Assembly (NCBI RefSeq): GCF_013373865.1
Contig: NC_050470.1
Span: 12,822,183 to 12,886,182, forward strand
Length of the DNA stretch: 64,000 nt
Origin: Monomorium pharaonis
Taxonomy: Eukaryota > Arthropoda > Insecta > Hymenoptera > Formicidae
Reading direction: 5' to 3'
Shown piece after piece: positions 8,063-19,159 of the stretch. The translations under genes and the position numbers were made by a program. Below the pieces are notes generated by a model that saw only the letters and a list, made by a program, of their open reading frames with translations, ran no database searches and was not told the DNA's origin. Position 1 is the stretch's first letter. Every line of letters starts with the position of its first letter.

Positions 8063-8611
8063 ATGTCGTACGCGCCGCCCGTTTTCATCGACGTTCAAGG
8101 ATTCACCGTTCGCGATAAATTCCTGGTGAAGGAGGTAGCCGTGCTACGAGACGGACGAACCTTGACGCATCACGTATTCACCGCACCACTGGCCTGGGAT
8201 CTTCTGACGAAAACCGAAAAAGCTCAGGTGTGCTGGTTGACCGCGAATCATCACGGGCTCGAATGGAAGGACGGAGAAGTGGATTACGACCGTGCGCGAA
8301 ATATCATTCGGCGCGCCATTTGCAACGGTCTGACGACGAGCGAAACGTCGAGGCTGATCTACGTGAAGGGAACGGAGAAGAAACGGTGGTTGGAGGAGCT
8401 CGTTGGTAACGCCGTTCGCGATGCCGAGGCGACGATCGAAACGATAGACGCTGATTACGAAAACATTGGTCGGCTGGAGACGCTCAACGCCGGTCGATTG
8501 TTTCGATGTAGACGCCACACCAAGCACTGCGCGATGGAAAACGTCTGCAAACTACACGACTGGTGGGTGGAACGAAACGATCATATCAATATAATTACAA
8601 CGGAATTGTAA
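8063..8611 (+). CDS. Conserved arthropod Maverick-associated protein, unknown function
   Basis: 182 aa, open. Begins with a strand ending in FIDVQGF. It then has a VKEVAVLRDG segment, a H-H-G-L-x-W motif (near residue 70), a Y-V-K-G-x-E-K-x-x-W-L motif (near 108-118), an acidic I-D-A-D-Y segment, and a C-terminal C-x2-H...H-C-A-x-x-N-V...W-W signature. I recall these motifs from many unnamed insect proteins linked to mobile elements. The hydrophobic-D-x-Q start and spaced acidic residues would fit an RNase H-like nuclease fold, but that is speculation. Start chosen after the TATA box at 8009; AATAAA at 8704 follows. Confidence 0.7.
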   Translation: MSYAPPVFIDVQGFTVRDKFLVKEVAVLRDGRTLTHHVFTAPLAWDLLTKTEKAQVCWLTANHHGLEWKDGEVDYDRARNIIRRAICNGLTTSETSRLIYVKGTEKKRWLEELVGNAVRDAEATIETIDADYENIGRLETLNAGRLFRCRRHTKHCAMENVCKLHDWWVERNDHINIITTEL

Positions 8612-8951
8612 TATGTATTATATGTATATGCTGTATTCTAAAATGTATGAAACGATTCTTTACCTCTACCTAAAGGGGCATTTATGTTATACACTTATGC
8701 CGCAATAAATATGTAAAACACTTATGTTTCGCGTCTTATATTTTAATCGTTATCCCCCCCCCCCCCCCCAAGAAATATGTGCTCCGGATAACGTTGTAGT
8801 AAAAAAAGTTAAATCACTGAGTGTGAGTTAGCCTACAACAGGATGAAAGATTCGCTTTATAGTATTTCTTTTACAATCGTTATGACGAGTTCGTTGACGT
8901 ACGACAGGATGAGGATTTGCGATAAAACCTCTTGGCTAGACGTGCACTCCC

Positions 8952-9003
<52 letters not shown>

Positions 9004-9210
9004 TATGCGTGTGTTTGTGTGTATCACAGTAACCGCGAGGACGATACGCGAACGAAACCACAACCACACACTTTTTTGCTAAACATGCATTTCTAATATC
9101 AATCGTAGAAGCAACACGCGATGACGATGATTTCATACGTTCTCTTATACGTTCTTTTCTTTCCGCTGATAAAGAGATAAAGGATCGCGATCGCTGGTCG
9201 GACGATATGC
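8612..9210. other. Non-coding flank with polyadenylation signal and two microsatellites
   Basis: AATAAA at 8704-8709 probably ends the transcript of the gene at 8063. A run of 16 C (8754-8769) and an (AAT)n tract of about 50 bases (8952-9002) follow. No coding sequence is seen. The right end of the Polinton should lie here, but no inverted repeat can be matched because its left end is outside the window. Confidence 0.55.
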
Positions 9211-9741
9211 TGTTGTGAGTGCGCGACACTCACACAAACTTTACTTGTAATAACGAGAAGGGTGTCGAGTGACACCTCGCGCGACGACACCGTCCGGCCT
9301 TGCTACCGGGCATCGCACCGGCCTTCACACCGGACATCACACCGAGCTACATATCCGGTTACTCATTTTGCCACCCGAAATCTCCTGATTTCCGGTGGAA
9401 TGCGCCTAGCTAGCAATTGCTGGCTAAGCTAGTGCACGGGCCAAAGGCCCGTGACCGCGAGTGACATCCCTTGGTAACAAGCCGAAAGGCTGAGTATATA
9501 AAGACCGCGGAAAGAGAACGAGTGGGCTCATAATCAATAATAATAGCGACGAGTATATGTCGCTCGTCGAAACTACAAACTAGACGTAGTAACACATCTT
9601 TCGGGTTCGCTAACGAAAACTGTAAAGGAAGAACAAATATATATCTCTTGTTATAAACTCTCGGCGTTATCTATTGGAAACCTGATCCCGAGGAGTCATC
9701 GGCAGCGGTCCGCACTGTATCCCGAGACCAGGGATACAACA
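9211..9741 (+). repeat. 5' LTR
   Basis: 531 bp, TGTTGT...ACAACA. Contains a promoter TATA box (9495-9503), a perfect 8-bp hairpin at the very start (TGTGAGTG/CACTCACA, 9214-9234), and an 8-bp GC hairpin (CACGGGCC-AAA-GGCCCGTG, 9435-9453). Also holds five spaced CCGG-type motifs at about 9292-9358. Matches 19160-19689. Confidence 0.95.
9495..9503 (+). promoter_or_regulatory. TATA box of the LTR promoter
   Basis: TATATAAAG in the middle of the LTR, present unchanged in the 3' copy at 19443-19451. Its position about 245 bases before the LTR end fits a U3/R boundary downstream. Confidence 0.6.
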
Positions 9742-9744
9742 AAT

Positions 9745-9762
9745 TGGTGGCAGCGGTGGGAT
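9745..9762 (+). promoter_or_regulatory. Primer-binding site
   Basis: TGGTGGCAGCGG begins three bases after the 5' LTR. The TGG start complements the CCA end of a tRNA, and the following bases would match a tRNA ending in CCGCTGCCACCA. The tRNA species was not assigned. Confidence 0.65.
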
Positions 9763-10153
9763 TCACTGCCGAAAAATACCGAAAAGGAAAAAACGCTCCC
9801 TAACGGACTCAGCGCACAGAAGAAAACCGCCGAAGAGAAACATTAAAGCCAGGGCGACAATTCACCCGAGGCGCAACGAAGCCGACCTGCTGATTCTCCG
9901 AGACAAGGAAGGAAGATAGCATCGGACAACAGCGATAGCAGTGTTATCTAAGACGACACCGACCTACCGCAACGTGACGCACCAGCCACAAGCAGCTGAG
10001 CGACGGACAACATGCGGCGATACATCGCGGTAATGTAAGTCCACGAAACTATTTTGTATACAAAAAAACTTTTGTAATAAAAACGACACGCGAACCCGAA
10101 TTGATTAAGACCCCCGGTAACCCTACTACCGAAACGCGTACTAGCAATAGCGA

Positions 10154-11785
10154 ATGTCCGACGACAATAGTACATCAATAAGAAACGAATCGTGGCTATT
10201 CAGTAGAACGGCGGCGCGATCCATACACTATCGCGAGTTAGAACTAGCGTGGCGAGCGGCACAGGCCCTCCGCGAGGATCGAGATAACGATCGCAGGGCC
10301 TTAGGGCGTCTCCTAGACGGCGATAGCGAGCTACCCGAGCACGTCATACGTGAGCGAGAATTTCCTTTCGGGGCCCTCGACGCCAGTTTATTTTCCACCG
10401 ACGCAGTTGACGTGACAAGACGAGACCGCGTGGACAGACGGACGAGACCATACGTTAGTCGCACTCCGAGCCGCGTATCTTCACGAGGTGAATTTTCACT
10501 GACCTCATACGATTCCGATATCTTTAACCCTGAAGAAATTTTCGAGAGATACGAAATGAGTACCAACGAACAAGCCCAGCCCTCGGGAACTCAACAATCA
10601 GAGGCTCAACATTTCATAGCCGACGCAGAGCGAGAACTTCAAGAAATACACCATAAAATCCGCGAAAACCCAGTTGCACGAGCAGCACCGCCAAACGTAG
10701 CGCAAGAGAGAGACAATGAAGTCCGAGACACTCTGCGCGCGGTGATTCAAGAATTACGTCGGTTACAAACAGACATAGACGCCGTACGGGAAACGCAAGT
10801 ACACACTCAGCGCATTCACGACTATCGACCATCGCGACTCAGTAGGAGAGACACAACCTACGTAGATCACGATGATGTTCGCCACCAGCGAGGTCGCGGG
10901 TCCCTACCGTTAAAAGAAGCGCGCTGCATGATCACTGAGTTCGACGGGAATGCAAGTAAACTACAAGAGTTTCTAACCGCCATGACATATGCGGTCGAAA
11001 ACATCGATCCAAACGATGAGGTAACTCTGTTAGGAGCAATCCTATGCACCAAGTTGAAAGGGCGCGCAATGTTGGACTTCCAAACGCGAAAGATTCGCAA
11101 TTTTGAACAACTAAGACAGGAATTAGAAGCGTGCTACGTGAGTAAAAAGAGCACCACACATTTGCAAATTGAATTTAATACTCTCAAACAAAGAACCGGA
11201 GAAAATGCACGGACCTACGGACTTAGAGCCGACAAATTAACAATGGATCTGTATGAGTCCATGATAGAGGGTCGACAACATTACACAACGGAAAATAAAC
11301 GCGCAATATTAGATATCCTACAACAACAGGCGCTTGAGAATTATCAGATAGGGCTAAACGACGACACAAAAGCCGTAGTCAGATCACGAGAATATGCAAC
11401 GTTGCAGGATGCGATAGCTGCCGCGACCGCAGAAGAACGAATAAAGGGAACAACAGTTTCCCGCCCAAAACCAAAATATTATATGCCGGCCGCAGATAAT
11501 TACAAAAATAAGCTACAATGTCGAAAGTGCGGAAAGTTAGGACACCACGGAAAAGACTGTCGCAACAGTCGTTACTCGAACCGGTTCGCACTACCACAAC
11601 CTGATAAAACACGTATAAATGCCGTAGAGAAATTCTGCAAGCATTGCAAAAAACGTGGCCATACACAAGCCGAGTGTTGGCACTTGAACGGGAGGCCTCG
11701 CAACAAAACGTCATATCACCCTTCTCGACCACAAAATAATGGGAATAAAAATAACAACCCTAGAAAAGCGATCGAAACCGCGTAA
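10154..11785 (+). CDS. gag: Gag polyprotein with two zinc knuckles
   Basis: Builds the particle and binds the RNA genome. 543 aa, open. The N-terminal third is Arg/Asp/Glu-rich with predicted helices. Residues ~255-430 resemble the retrotransposon gag capsid domain (ITEFDGNASKLQEFL start, then a series of helices). Two CCHC knuckles follow: C-x2-C-x4-H-x4-C at ~456-469 (CRKCGKLGHHGKDC) and another at ~495-508 (CKHCKKRGHTQAEC). The C-terminal tail is basic and Asn-rich. The pol frame overlaps the last ~50 bases in a different phase, so Pol would need a +1 (or -2) shift. Start ATG follows the leader after the primer-binding site. Confidence 0.92.
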   Translation: MSDDNSTSIRNESWLFSRTAARSIHYRELELAWRAAQALREDRDNDRRALGRLLDGDSELPEHVIREREFPFGALDASLFSTDAVDVTRRDRVDRRTRPYVSRTPSRVSSRGEFSLTSYDSDIFNPEEIFERYEMSTNEQAQPSGTQQSEAQHFIADAERELQEIHHKIRENPVARAAPPNVAQERDNEVRDTLRAVIQELRRLQTDIDAVRETQVHTQRIHDYRPSRLSRRDTTYVDHDDVRHQRGRGSLPLKEARCMITEFDGNASKLQEFLTAMTYAVENIDPNDEVTLLGAILCTKLKGRAMLDFQTRKIRNFEQLRQELEACYVSKKSTTHLQIEFNTLKQRTGENARTYGLRADKLTMDLYESMIEGRQHYTTENKRAILDILQQQALENYQIGLNDDTKAVVRSREYATLQDAIAAATAEERIKGTTVSRPKPKYYMPAADNYKNKLQCRKCGKLGHHGKDCRNSRYSNRFALPQPDKTRINAVEKFCKHCKKRGHTQAECWHLNGRPRNKTSYHPSRPQNNGNKNNNPRKAIETA

Positions 11786-14700
11786 AAAGAAGAATTCCGG
11801 ATCCGAGTCTAGTAGCGAAGACGAAAGGAAAACAGCCGGAAAGAAAGATAAGCGCGCTCAGACGTATCAGGTCGCGCAAGTAACTCGAGCTGCCCAGCCG
11901 AGCAGCGGCCTAGATCAAATCACGCTTCCGATACAAGAAACGCGCTCAGGAGAAATAAACATGCTTTTCGATTCGGGCGCAACCCTTTCACTCATCAAGG
12001 TAAAAAACTTAAAGGGAAAACTAGAATTTCCCCCGAAAAAATCACCCTTGCGGGAATAACGGGGCACAAAATGTATACAATCGGAAGCATGCAAGCCCAC
12101 ATTAATCTAGGCGAACAGGTATTAAGACATACCATGTACGTGGTCAAGGATGACTTCCCCATGGAGTACGATGGAATACTGGGACTGGACTTCATGAAAA
12201 ATCACCGCGTGATCTGCGACTACGACAAACAACAATTGAACATCGCCGGCGTCACTTTCAAATAAAACCTTACGGTAAGATAATTCTACAACCGCGCAGC
12301 GAGACTATTGTCCGAGCAACCACTAACCGAAATCAGCCCGGAGTAATCCAGGCGAAGGAAACTAAGCCCGGCGTATATATCGGACGATGCATGGTCGAGC
12401 CGAAGAATTTTGCATGCGTAGTCAGCATCATAAATACCACAGATAAGCCGGTAGAGATACGCACGCCGCACGTGACAATAGAAGATCCCGACGAAAGTGA
12501 TCATCAAATATACGCGGTTATCAACGAGGCGGAACGTGCGAATAAACTCCCACGAAGCAAACGGATCTGACAAACATTGCGTACCCAGCATCTCAATTCG
12601 GAAGAACGACAGGCACTCACACGGATATGCGAAGAATACCAAGATACCTTCCACCTAAGTGGAGAACCACTGACATGCACTGCAGCAGTGAAACACGAGA
12701 TACGTACACAAGCCGACTCATCGCCGGTCAACGTACGGCCGTATCGCCTCCCCGCAAGGCATAAGGAAGAGGTGAATACACAGATAAAACAAATGCTGCA
12801 TGATGGCATTATCAAAGCCAGCACGAGCCAATGGAATGCGCCACTGCTAGTGGTACCCAAAAAGGCCGACTCGTCTGGAAAACCGAAGCTCCGAATCGTG
12901 ATCGACTTCCGAAAACTAAATGATCTAACAATTGGCGATTCTTTCCCCCTACCCAATATTGAAGAAATATTAGATCAACTGGGAAACGCCAAATATTTTT
13001 CGACGCTAGACTTAGCGTCGGGGTATCATCAGATACCGATGGCTGAGCCAGATAAACAATAGACAGCGTTCTCGACACCATACGGACATTATGAATATAA
13101 TCGGATGCCCTTTGGATTAAAAAATGCGCCAGCCACATTCCAGAGGCTGATGAACTCGGTACTCATGGGAATTCGAGGACTCAGATGCCTAGTATATCTC
13201 GATGACATAGTGATATACGGATCGAGTTTAAGCGACCATAATAAACGCCTAACGGAAGTATTGCAACGCCTACGAGAAGCGAACTTAAAGTTGCAACCGG
13301 ACAAGTGCGAATTCCTGCGCAAGGAAGTAAATTACCTAGGACACGTAATTTCCGAAAATGGAATATCGCCCGACCCGGCAAAATTGCAAGCCATAGAAGA
13401 TTTTCCGGAGCCCAAAAAGGTCAAAGATATCCAATCATTTATAGGCCTGGCCGGATATTACAGAAAATTTATCAGCAATTTTTCCAAGATCGCGAAACCA
13501 TTAACGAAACTAACAAAAAAGACGGAAACATTTGCGTGGACTGTCGAACAGCAAATAGCTTTCAACACATTAAAAGAAAAATTAACTACGGCGCCCGTAC
13601 TTCAATATCCAGATTTTACAAAAGAATTCAATGTGACTACCGACGCCTCAGATTATGCAATAGGAGCCGTACTGTCACAGGGACCGATAGGAAAAGACCG
13701 TCCCATTGCTTACGCGAGCAGAATATTAAACCGCGCCGAGCAAAACTACAGCACGGCAGAGAAAGAATTACTTGCAATAGTATGGGCTGTAAACACTTTC
13801 GGCCATATGTCTATGGGACAAAATTCAAAATCGTAACTGACCACAAACCCCTCATATGGTTATTTAACGTAAATGACCCCGGATCAAGATTGATCCGATG
13901 GCGATTGAAACTGGAGGAATATGACTATGAAATTATTCATAAGACCGGTCGAGCGAACGCGAACGCCGACGCGCTAAGTCGCAACGTGAAGCGGGAAGCT
14001 CACGTTACCGAAGCAGCTGATAAAATCCTCACACTAGACGAAGACGGCGAATACGCACGTGCATCTACAGAAGATGAAAAGGAAGAGGACAACGTATGCG
14101 AAGCAGCATACACAGAAGAAAAGAAAAAACAAATTCTATATGAATATCATGATGCACCTACGGGAGGGCACCAAGGAATTGAAAGAACAATAAAAAGAAT
14201 ACGATTGACACATAATTGGCCCGGATTAACGGCCGATGTAGAGCGATACATTAAAAAATGTGAGCTTTGTCAGAAGAATAAACTTTCTCGGAGAATAAAA
14301 GCCCCTCTTGTCGTCACGGACACGCCTAGCCGACCCTTCGAGAAATGTGCACTGGATATAGTGGGACCACTAACAATAACGAAAAATGAAAATCGGTACC
14401 TACTGACATTCCAAGACCATCTTACAAAATTTAGTAAGGCAATACCTATACCGAACCAGGAAGCAAATACCGTGAGCAAAGAATTTGTCACGAAGATCGT
14501 CCTGGAATACGGAACGCCAGAATACGTACTGACAGACCAAGGCACTAACTTCCTGAGCGAAATTTTCAAGAATACGTGCAAGCTACTGAAGATAAATAAA
14601 ATTCAGACTACCGCCTACCATCCCGAGAGCAATGGTATCCTCGAGCGATCACATCGGACCTTAGCAGAATACCTGCGACATTATATAAATAAGGACCAAA

Positions 14701-15182
14701 CCGATTGGGACGAATGGATCCCGTACGCGATGCACACGTATAATACAACGCCTCATACGGCGACAGGGTATACACCGTTTGAATTAATCTACGGTCGACA
14801 GGCAGAACTGCCGACGGCCCTGACAAAACCGCCTAAACCTACCTACAACTACGACGATTACGCGCAGGAATTACGGGAAGGTTAAGAGCTACTAATCGTG
14901 TCGCACGCGAAAATATAAAGACGAAAAGGCCAAGGCTAAGACGCAGTACGATAAAAAGACAAAAGAAATAAAATTTAAAGTCGGCGAAAAAGTATTACTA
15001 TACGACGAACGCTCCGACGCGGAAGATCGAAGAAACTCGACGCGCAATGGACCGGACCGTATACGGTAACCGAAAAACATTCTAATATAAACTATACAAT
15101 AAGGCGAGGGAGGACAACGACGCGCGTACACGTAACCGTCTTGAAACCGTTTATTGAAGCCTACCCGCGGTCAAAAGAAGGA
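11739..15182 (+). pseudogene. pol: Pol: protease, reverse transcriptase, RNase H, integrase (broken)
   Basis: Protease: LFDSGATLSLI near 11964-11996 (active-site D-S-G), then a frame change at about 12059 and the second half with ILGLDF near 12177. Another frame change near 12265 leads to the RT frame, which has in-frame TGA at 12568-12570 and TAG at 13060-13062. RT fingers and palm are intact otherwise, with YLDD at about 13195-13206. A frameshift at about 13810 inside RNase H leads to the rest of RNase H (TDHKPLIW), the HHCC zinc domain, and the integrase core with D (LDIVGPL), D (TDQGTNF) and E (ESNGILE). Further shifts after 14885 affect the C-terminal GPY-type module, which ends near 15182. 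At least four frameshifts and two stops. Confidence 0.92.
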
Positions 15183-16289
15183 TAAAAAACATGCTCACAT
15201 GCACGCACATACACAATAAAAGGAAAAAGAAAAATATAATAAATAAAAGAATTAGACTCACCAAAACGAAGACCGCCAACCAGGAACATAATCCATAACA
15301 GCAATCGGCACAAGAGGAACTACACACTAAAAACTAAACTAAACACTAAAACTAAACTACACACTATAAACTACTATACTACTACTACAAAGTATCCATG
15401 CACGGATTAGTCAACCGCGTCCATGTCTGGATCCTCGGCGGAAGATCCAGATGAGGCAAGTTCCCCTCGCGTAATATTGATCCACGGCAAACTCGAACTC
15501 CAGATCAAGATCACCACCGAATTCCTCGCTATAATCGGTGAACAAAAGCGGGCTCGGAGTGGGCCGGGAATTATAGCCTCCGTGGATTCCTCGGCCAGAT
15601 CACACAGGGTCCCATACCCGCAGAAAGAAAATCCGGGGACCCCGACCGATTTTCCCAGGAAATGAAAGTATCGGACCCATCAACGGAGACATCCGCAAGA
15701 GGGTCCCAGGTCCTCCCAGGGACCATCGTCATGGCTAGCCAAATGTTCAACGCCATTTACAAACAACGGGTCAGCGGCACCGTGCACTCCTCATCAACGG
15801 ACGAAAAACTTTCGCCAAAAGAGCCACAGTGTCGAGATCACTGAAGTCGTCGAAAACTGTTTTCACTCTCCTCAGCACTCTCTTCACTGGAAGACGCGAA
15901 GAAAAATTCACGACGAGACATGACTATGAAAACAAGCAAACGCACGAACAGATAGCCGACAGGAGACTAAAGGGCCGGATCATCCAGAGGAGAAAAGACA
16001 CACGAAAAAAGGTGTAAATAGATAACAGGATGCAACGCTAAGCATACGATAAAAAATGAGGAATCAACGAGATACACAGGCAACGGAAACGAAAATATGA
16101 CACATTTCGAAGCGCGAAATGATAAACGATACAAATTGGAGAATTCTTTTCCGCCTCCCATCTGAACTTGAGAATCCTTTTCCGCTCCCATGGTCCCACA
16201 ACGATCACATTATAAAAACTTTTGTAGCAATTAAAATAATATTAAAAAAAAAAAATTTTTTTTTGTAAATTAAAACAAATAATTACAGA
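15183..16289 (+). other. Pol-env interval with short unrecognised frames
   Basis: A run of CACTA/ACTAAA-rich repeats (15335-15400) is followed by a small frame, 15423-15665 (80 aa, Pro/Ser-rich, no known motif), and a basic frame, 15829-16017. The second could belong to a fragmented leader or env signal region. Nothing here is strong enough to call a gene; a degraded accessory ORF is possible. Confidence 0.4.
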
Positions 16290-18088
16290 TTTATAATCTG
16301 GGTGACGCTAAGTTCCGCAGAAGACCCGGACATGAAGGCACCGTATGAAATAGAAAAATTTACGCACCATCCAGGGATATATTTTGAAAAGCTAGGAGGA
16401 TTACATCCGGTTGAATCCTTCTGGAAAGTGTGTCATCAAGATAGACGTGACGACACTATCAAAACGACTCGCACAGGTTAGAAAAATACGTACGCAAAAC
16501 GGATAATCTATGCATAATGATAGCAGTCATAGGGAAAGAAACATGCGAAAATTTACACAGCGTTATTGCAAAAGGGTGTGAAAGAACTAATAAATTAATA
16601 GAACGCATGAACTCAACATACAATACAAGAATACACAAAAGAGAATTAACGACGGGATAGGATCAGTCGCAAAATCATTGTTTGGTACGATGGACGCAAA
16701 CGATGAAAAATTAATTAACGAACAACTGACGGTATTACACGACTCACAGGAATTAAACAAACACGCAATAAAAAACCAAATAAAAATAATGCAAGCCACT
16801 ATCGCTCACATTGATAACAGTGAAAGAACTATCCGACAAAACGAAAATACTCTCGCGGACGCGACAGACAAACTAAGAACAAAATTATTAGAAGACGAAC
16901 GCCAAAGTAACTTACACGAAAATTTCATAATAATTAACGCTGGTACTGTCTGAATCTAACACGCGACGCGGAAAGACGTACTAGAATATTTAACGTTTTA
17001 AAAGAAGGAATTCTGCATCCTCGGTTAACACCCATTTCAATAATAATAGAATCACTTAAAGACGCTAGCTCGCAATTGCCCGAAGGACTCTATTTCCCAT
17101 TCAGAATAAAAGAGAATGAATGGTCGACAATAGAGAAATTTGCGACCGTAGGCGCATACTGCGATCAATAAATATATATACTATTTACGATTCCCTCTAA
17201 TTTTGATGCCAAAATACAAAATACTAAGTGTAATTCCGCTACCTATCCCAAGTCAGAACAACATTTTCTCGTTCGTAGAAATTAACAATCCCCTGATTGC
17301 AATAGACACAGAACAGCGTACTTACATAACTCCTCGCAAAAGAACGACCTGCGGAAATGCATAGAGATTAATATACCCGAATACCTATGCACGAAAATCC
17401 ACCCCGTATATCGAATAAACCCAGCCTCTATCTGCGAGATAAAAATGTATCTAAGAAACGAAAGATCATTATAAAAATTGTAACATAAAAAATGCGACGT
17501 CGAACCACAGCCTTTGGATAGCGTTAAGTAATTCACACTCGTGGCTATACTCGTCACCACGAAAGCAAGTAATTACTCTACATTGTAAAGACCACTGAAA
17601 AATAAAGGAAACAATTGAAAAAGTAGGTAACATTACATTAAAAAATAACTGTAAGTTAGTGACAGAAAATACAATTATAAGATCACCCAAGATGTCACAT
17701 GAGACAAGAGTAGAATCATATCTACCTCAGTATAATATTTCACTACTACAGAAGCCTGGTTTAGAAAACGATACAGGTCTCAAAGAAATAAAATTAAAAA
17801 AATATTATACCAAATCCGACGGAATTAAAAAATTCCAAGGATAAATTAGAGGAGATAGACAACGAACTAGATAAAGATTCAAGTTCGATTTTTCAGTCGC
17901 CACACTTTATTTTTCCAATGGCAACAAGCGGAACAACAATTGTAATAATAATAATAGCCGTAGTAATAGGATTTATTATAATAAAAAAGAAAAAGCGGAA
18001 TAACAATAAGCGGGTGACATTAGATATAGATACAGAATATACGATACCGAGATCTATCCTAAAACGAAGCAACAGCACACGTTTCTAA
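16290..18088 (+). pseudogene. env: Env-like fusion glycoprotein remains (gypsy Env / baculovirus F type)
   Basis: Several frames preserve pieces in the right order. A surface-domain start of the H-H-P-G-I-Y-F-E-K-L-G type lies near 16350-16410. The fusion-subunit signature G-S-V-A-K-S-L-F-G-T-M-D-A-N-D follows at about 16660-16705, then a long helical heptad region (16678-16953). Near 17920-18000 a frame encodes a run of Ile/Val (about 16 residues) followed by KKKKR, a clear transmembrane anchor and cytoplasmic tail ending at 18088. Numerous stops and frameshifts separate these parts, so no full Env is made. Family call rests on the LFGTxD-type motif. Confidence 0.75.
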
Positions 18089-18569
18089 CACAAAAAACAT
18101 ATATATATATATATATATATATATGTAATAGTAATTAACAACTATATGTAATAGTAATTATTATATATATCATATACAATTTGATCCATTATTTCCTGCG
18201 GGAAAAAACGTGGCATTAGTTTGCACAGCTCTACGTCTCGGATTAAACAAAATCAGACCACACGATATATCGCGTTACACCGGAACCAAAGAATCAAAAA
18301 ACTTATTTCTGCAAATTTCGCTCACACACCGGATGTGCACAGCACTATGACCATATATGGCCCGATTTAGGGAATTACACCCCACCACTTCCATTCTTAC
18401 GAGATTATAAAAACTGACGACCCAATCGAGCCCCAAAGACTCGATACTGTCGTTACGATAAACAAAGTTCAAGCTCAAGAACAACAGCAGCAGCCAGGCG
18501 GAACCAGCCCCGCAAATTACCCCGGTGACATAGAGTTACAACCACACACACACCAACTCCAAGGACAGG

Positions 18570-18974
18570 ATGAAAATTCCTGTGGAATTTGAACTCAGTC
18601 AGCCCATCGATGGAGTGCGCCCATTGGACCACCCAGAAAGATACGAAAGACTTCTACGAAGCATCTGCCTCCAACCAACAGAGAGATGTCTAGTGGAAAC
18701 AGAGTTTCCTTGGAGAAGATGGTGCCGAAGCTGTTATCGCCAACGATACCGGCTTTATTGCACCATACGAGATCCATCGGCACACGGATACCGGACGCAG
18801 CTCTCACCTGACGAACATTGGGAAACGATCACCGAGTGTTTCAAATGCGGAAAAGTGCTAATGAACGTGTGCCCTGCCAGAAACTGCCGGAAGTGCATCG
18901 AGATATTCCTCGACGAAGAAGAGGCCGTAAACGAGACCCTGGACATGAACATGTTCAGTTTTGAAAGATTTTAA
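18570..18974 (+). CDS. Small Cys-rich accessory protein of the LTR element
   Basis: 134 aa, open, between the env remains and the polypurine tract. The C-terminal half has ten cysteines including three C-x2-C pairs (52/55, 90/93, 106/109) plus C33, C40, C64 and C101, with W48/W51 nearby. This suggests one or two zinc-binding sites. The C-terminus is acidic (DEEEAVNE). No signal peptide or membrane segment. I do not recognise the family. Its intact state beside broken pol and env is notable. Possible roles such as RNA binding or suppression of host silencing are guesses. It may be expressed from a spliced RNA; no splice site was assigned. Confidence 0.6.
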   Translation: MKIPVEFELSQPIDGVRPLDHPERYERLLRSICLQPTERCLVETEFPWRRWCRSCYRQRYRLYCTIRDPSAHGYRTQLSPDEHWETITECFKCGKVLMNVCPARNCRKCIEIFLDEEEAVNETLDMNMFSFERF

Positions 18975-19148
18975 AACCTGTGTGTACGCGAATCTGAGAA
19001 CGAGCAATACCAGCTACGAATGGTATGTAATTATTAGTATAAAACAATAAAGAAATAGCGATTAGTATATAGTTTTTCACTAAGGAAAAGCGATAAGATA
19101 GCGTAAACTATTAGTTGCGAAAACTCAGCCCCTCGTTTTCTTTCAATA

Positions 19149-19159
19149 AGGGGGAGGGA
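19149..19159 (+). promoter_or_regulatory. Polypurine tract
   Basis: AAGGGGGAGGGA directly before the 3' LTR primes plus-strand DNA synthesis. It borders the LTR exactly. Confidence 0.8.

Larger units (their letters stand above)
1..8740. mobile_element. Maverick/Polinton (adintovirus-like) endogenous DNA virus, right part
   Basis: One compact gene block carries the hallmark Polinton set: protein-primed polymerase B, retroviral-type integrase, FtsK/HerA-type packaging ATPase, adenain-like protease, penton-like protein and double-jelly-roll capsid protein. Genes are tightly packed, with gaps of 13-90 bp or overlaps, unlike the surrounding DNA. The left end lies outside the window, because the polymerase frame is open at base 1. 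I could not find a terminal inverted repeat on the right; the last supported gene ends at 8611, with AATAAA at 8704. Base composition is GC-richer than the flanking AT-rich sequence. Several capsid genes are broken, so this is a fossil or near-fossil copy. Confidence 0.88.

Noticed and set aside
8612..9210. Terminal inverted repeat of the Polinton
   Set aside because: The partner end is outside the window, and no self-evident terminus or 6-bp duplication could be identified.
13305..13800. N-terminal extension of the RNase H/integrase frame
   Set aside because: This part is the out-of-frame reading of the RT region; the real frame there is the one with YLDD.
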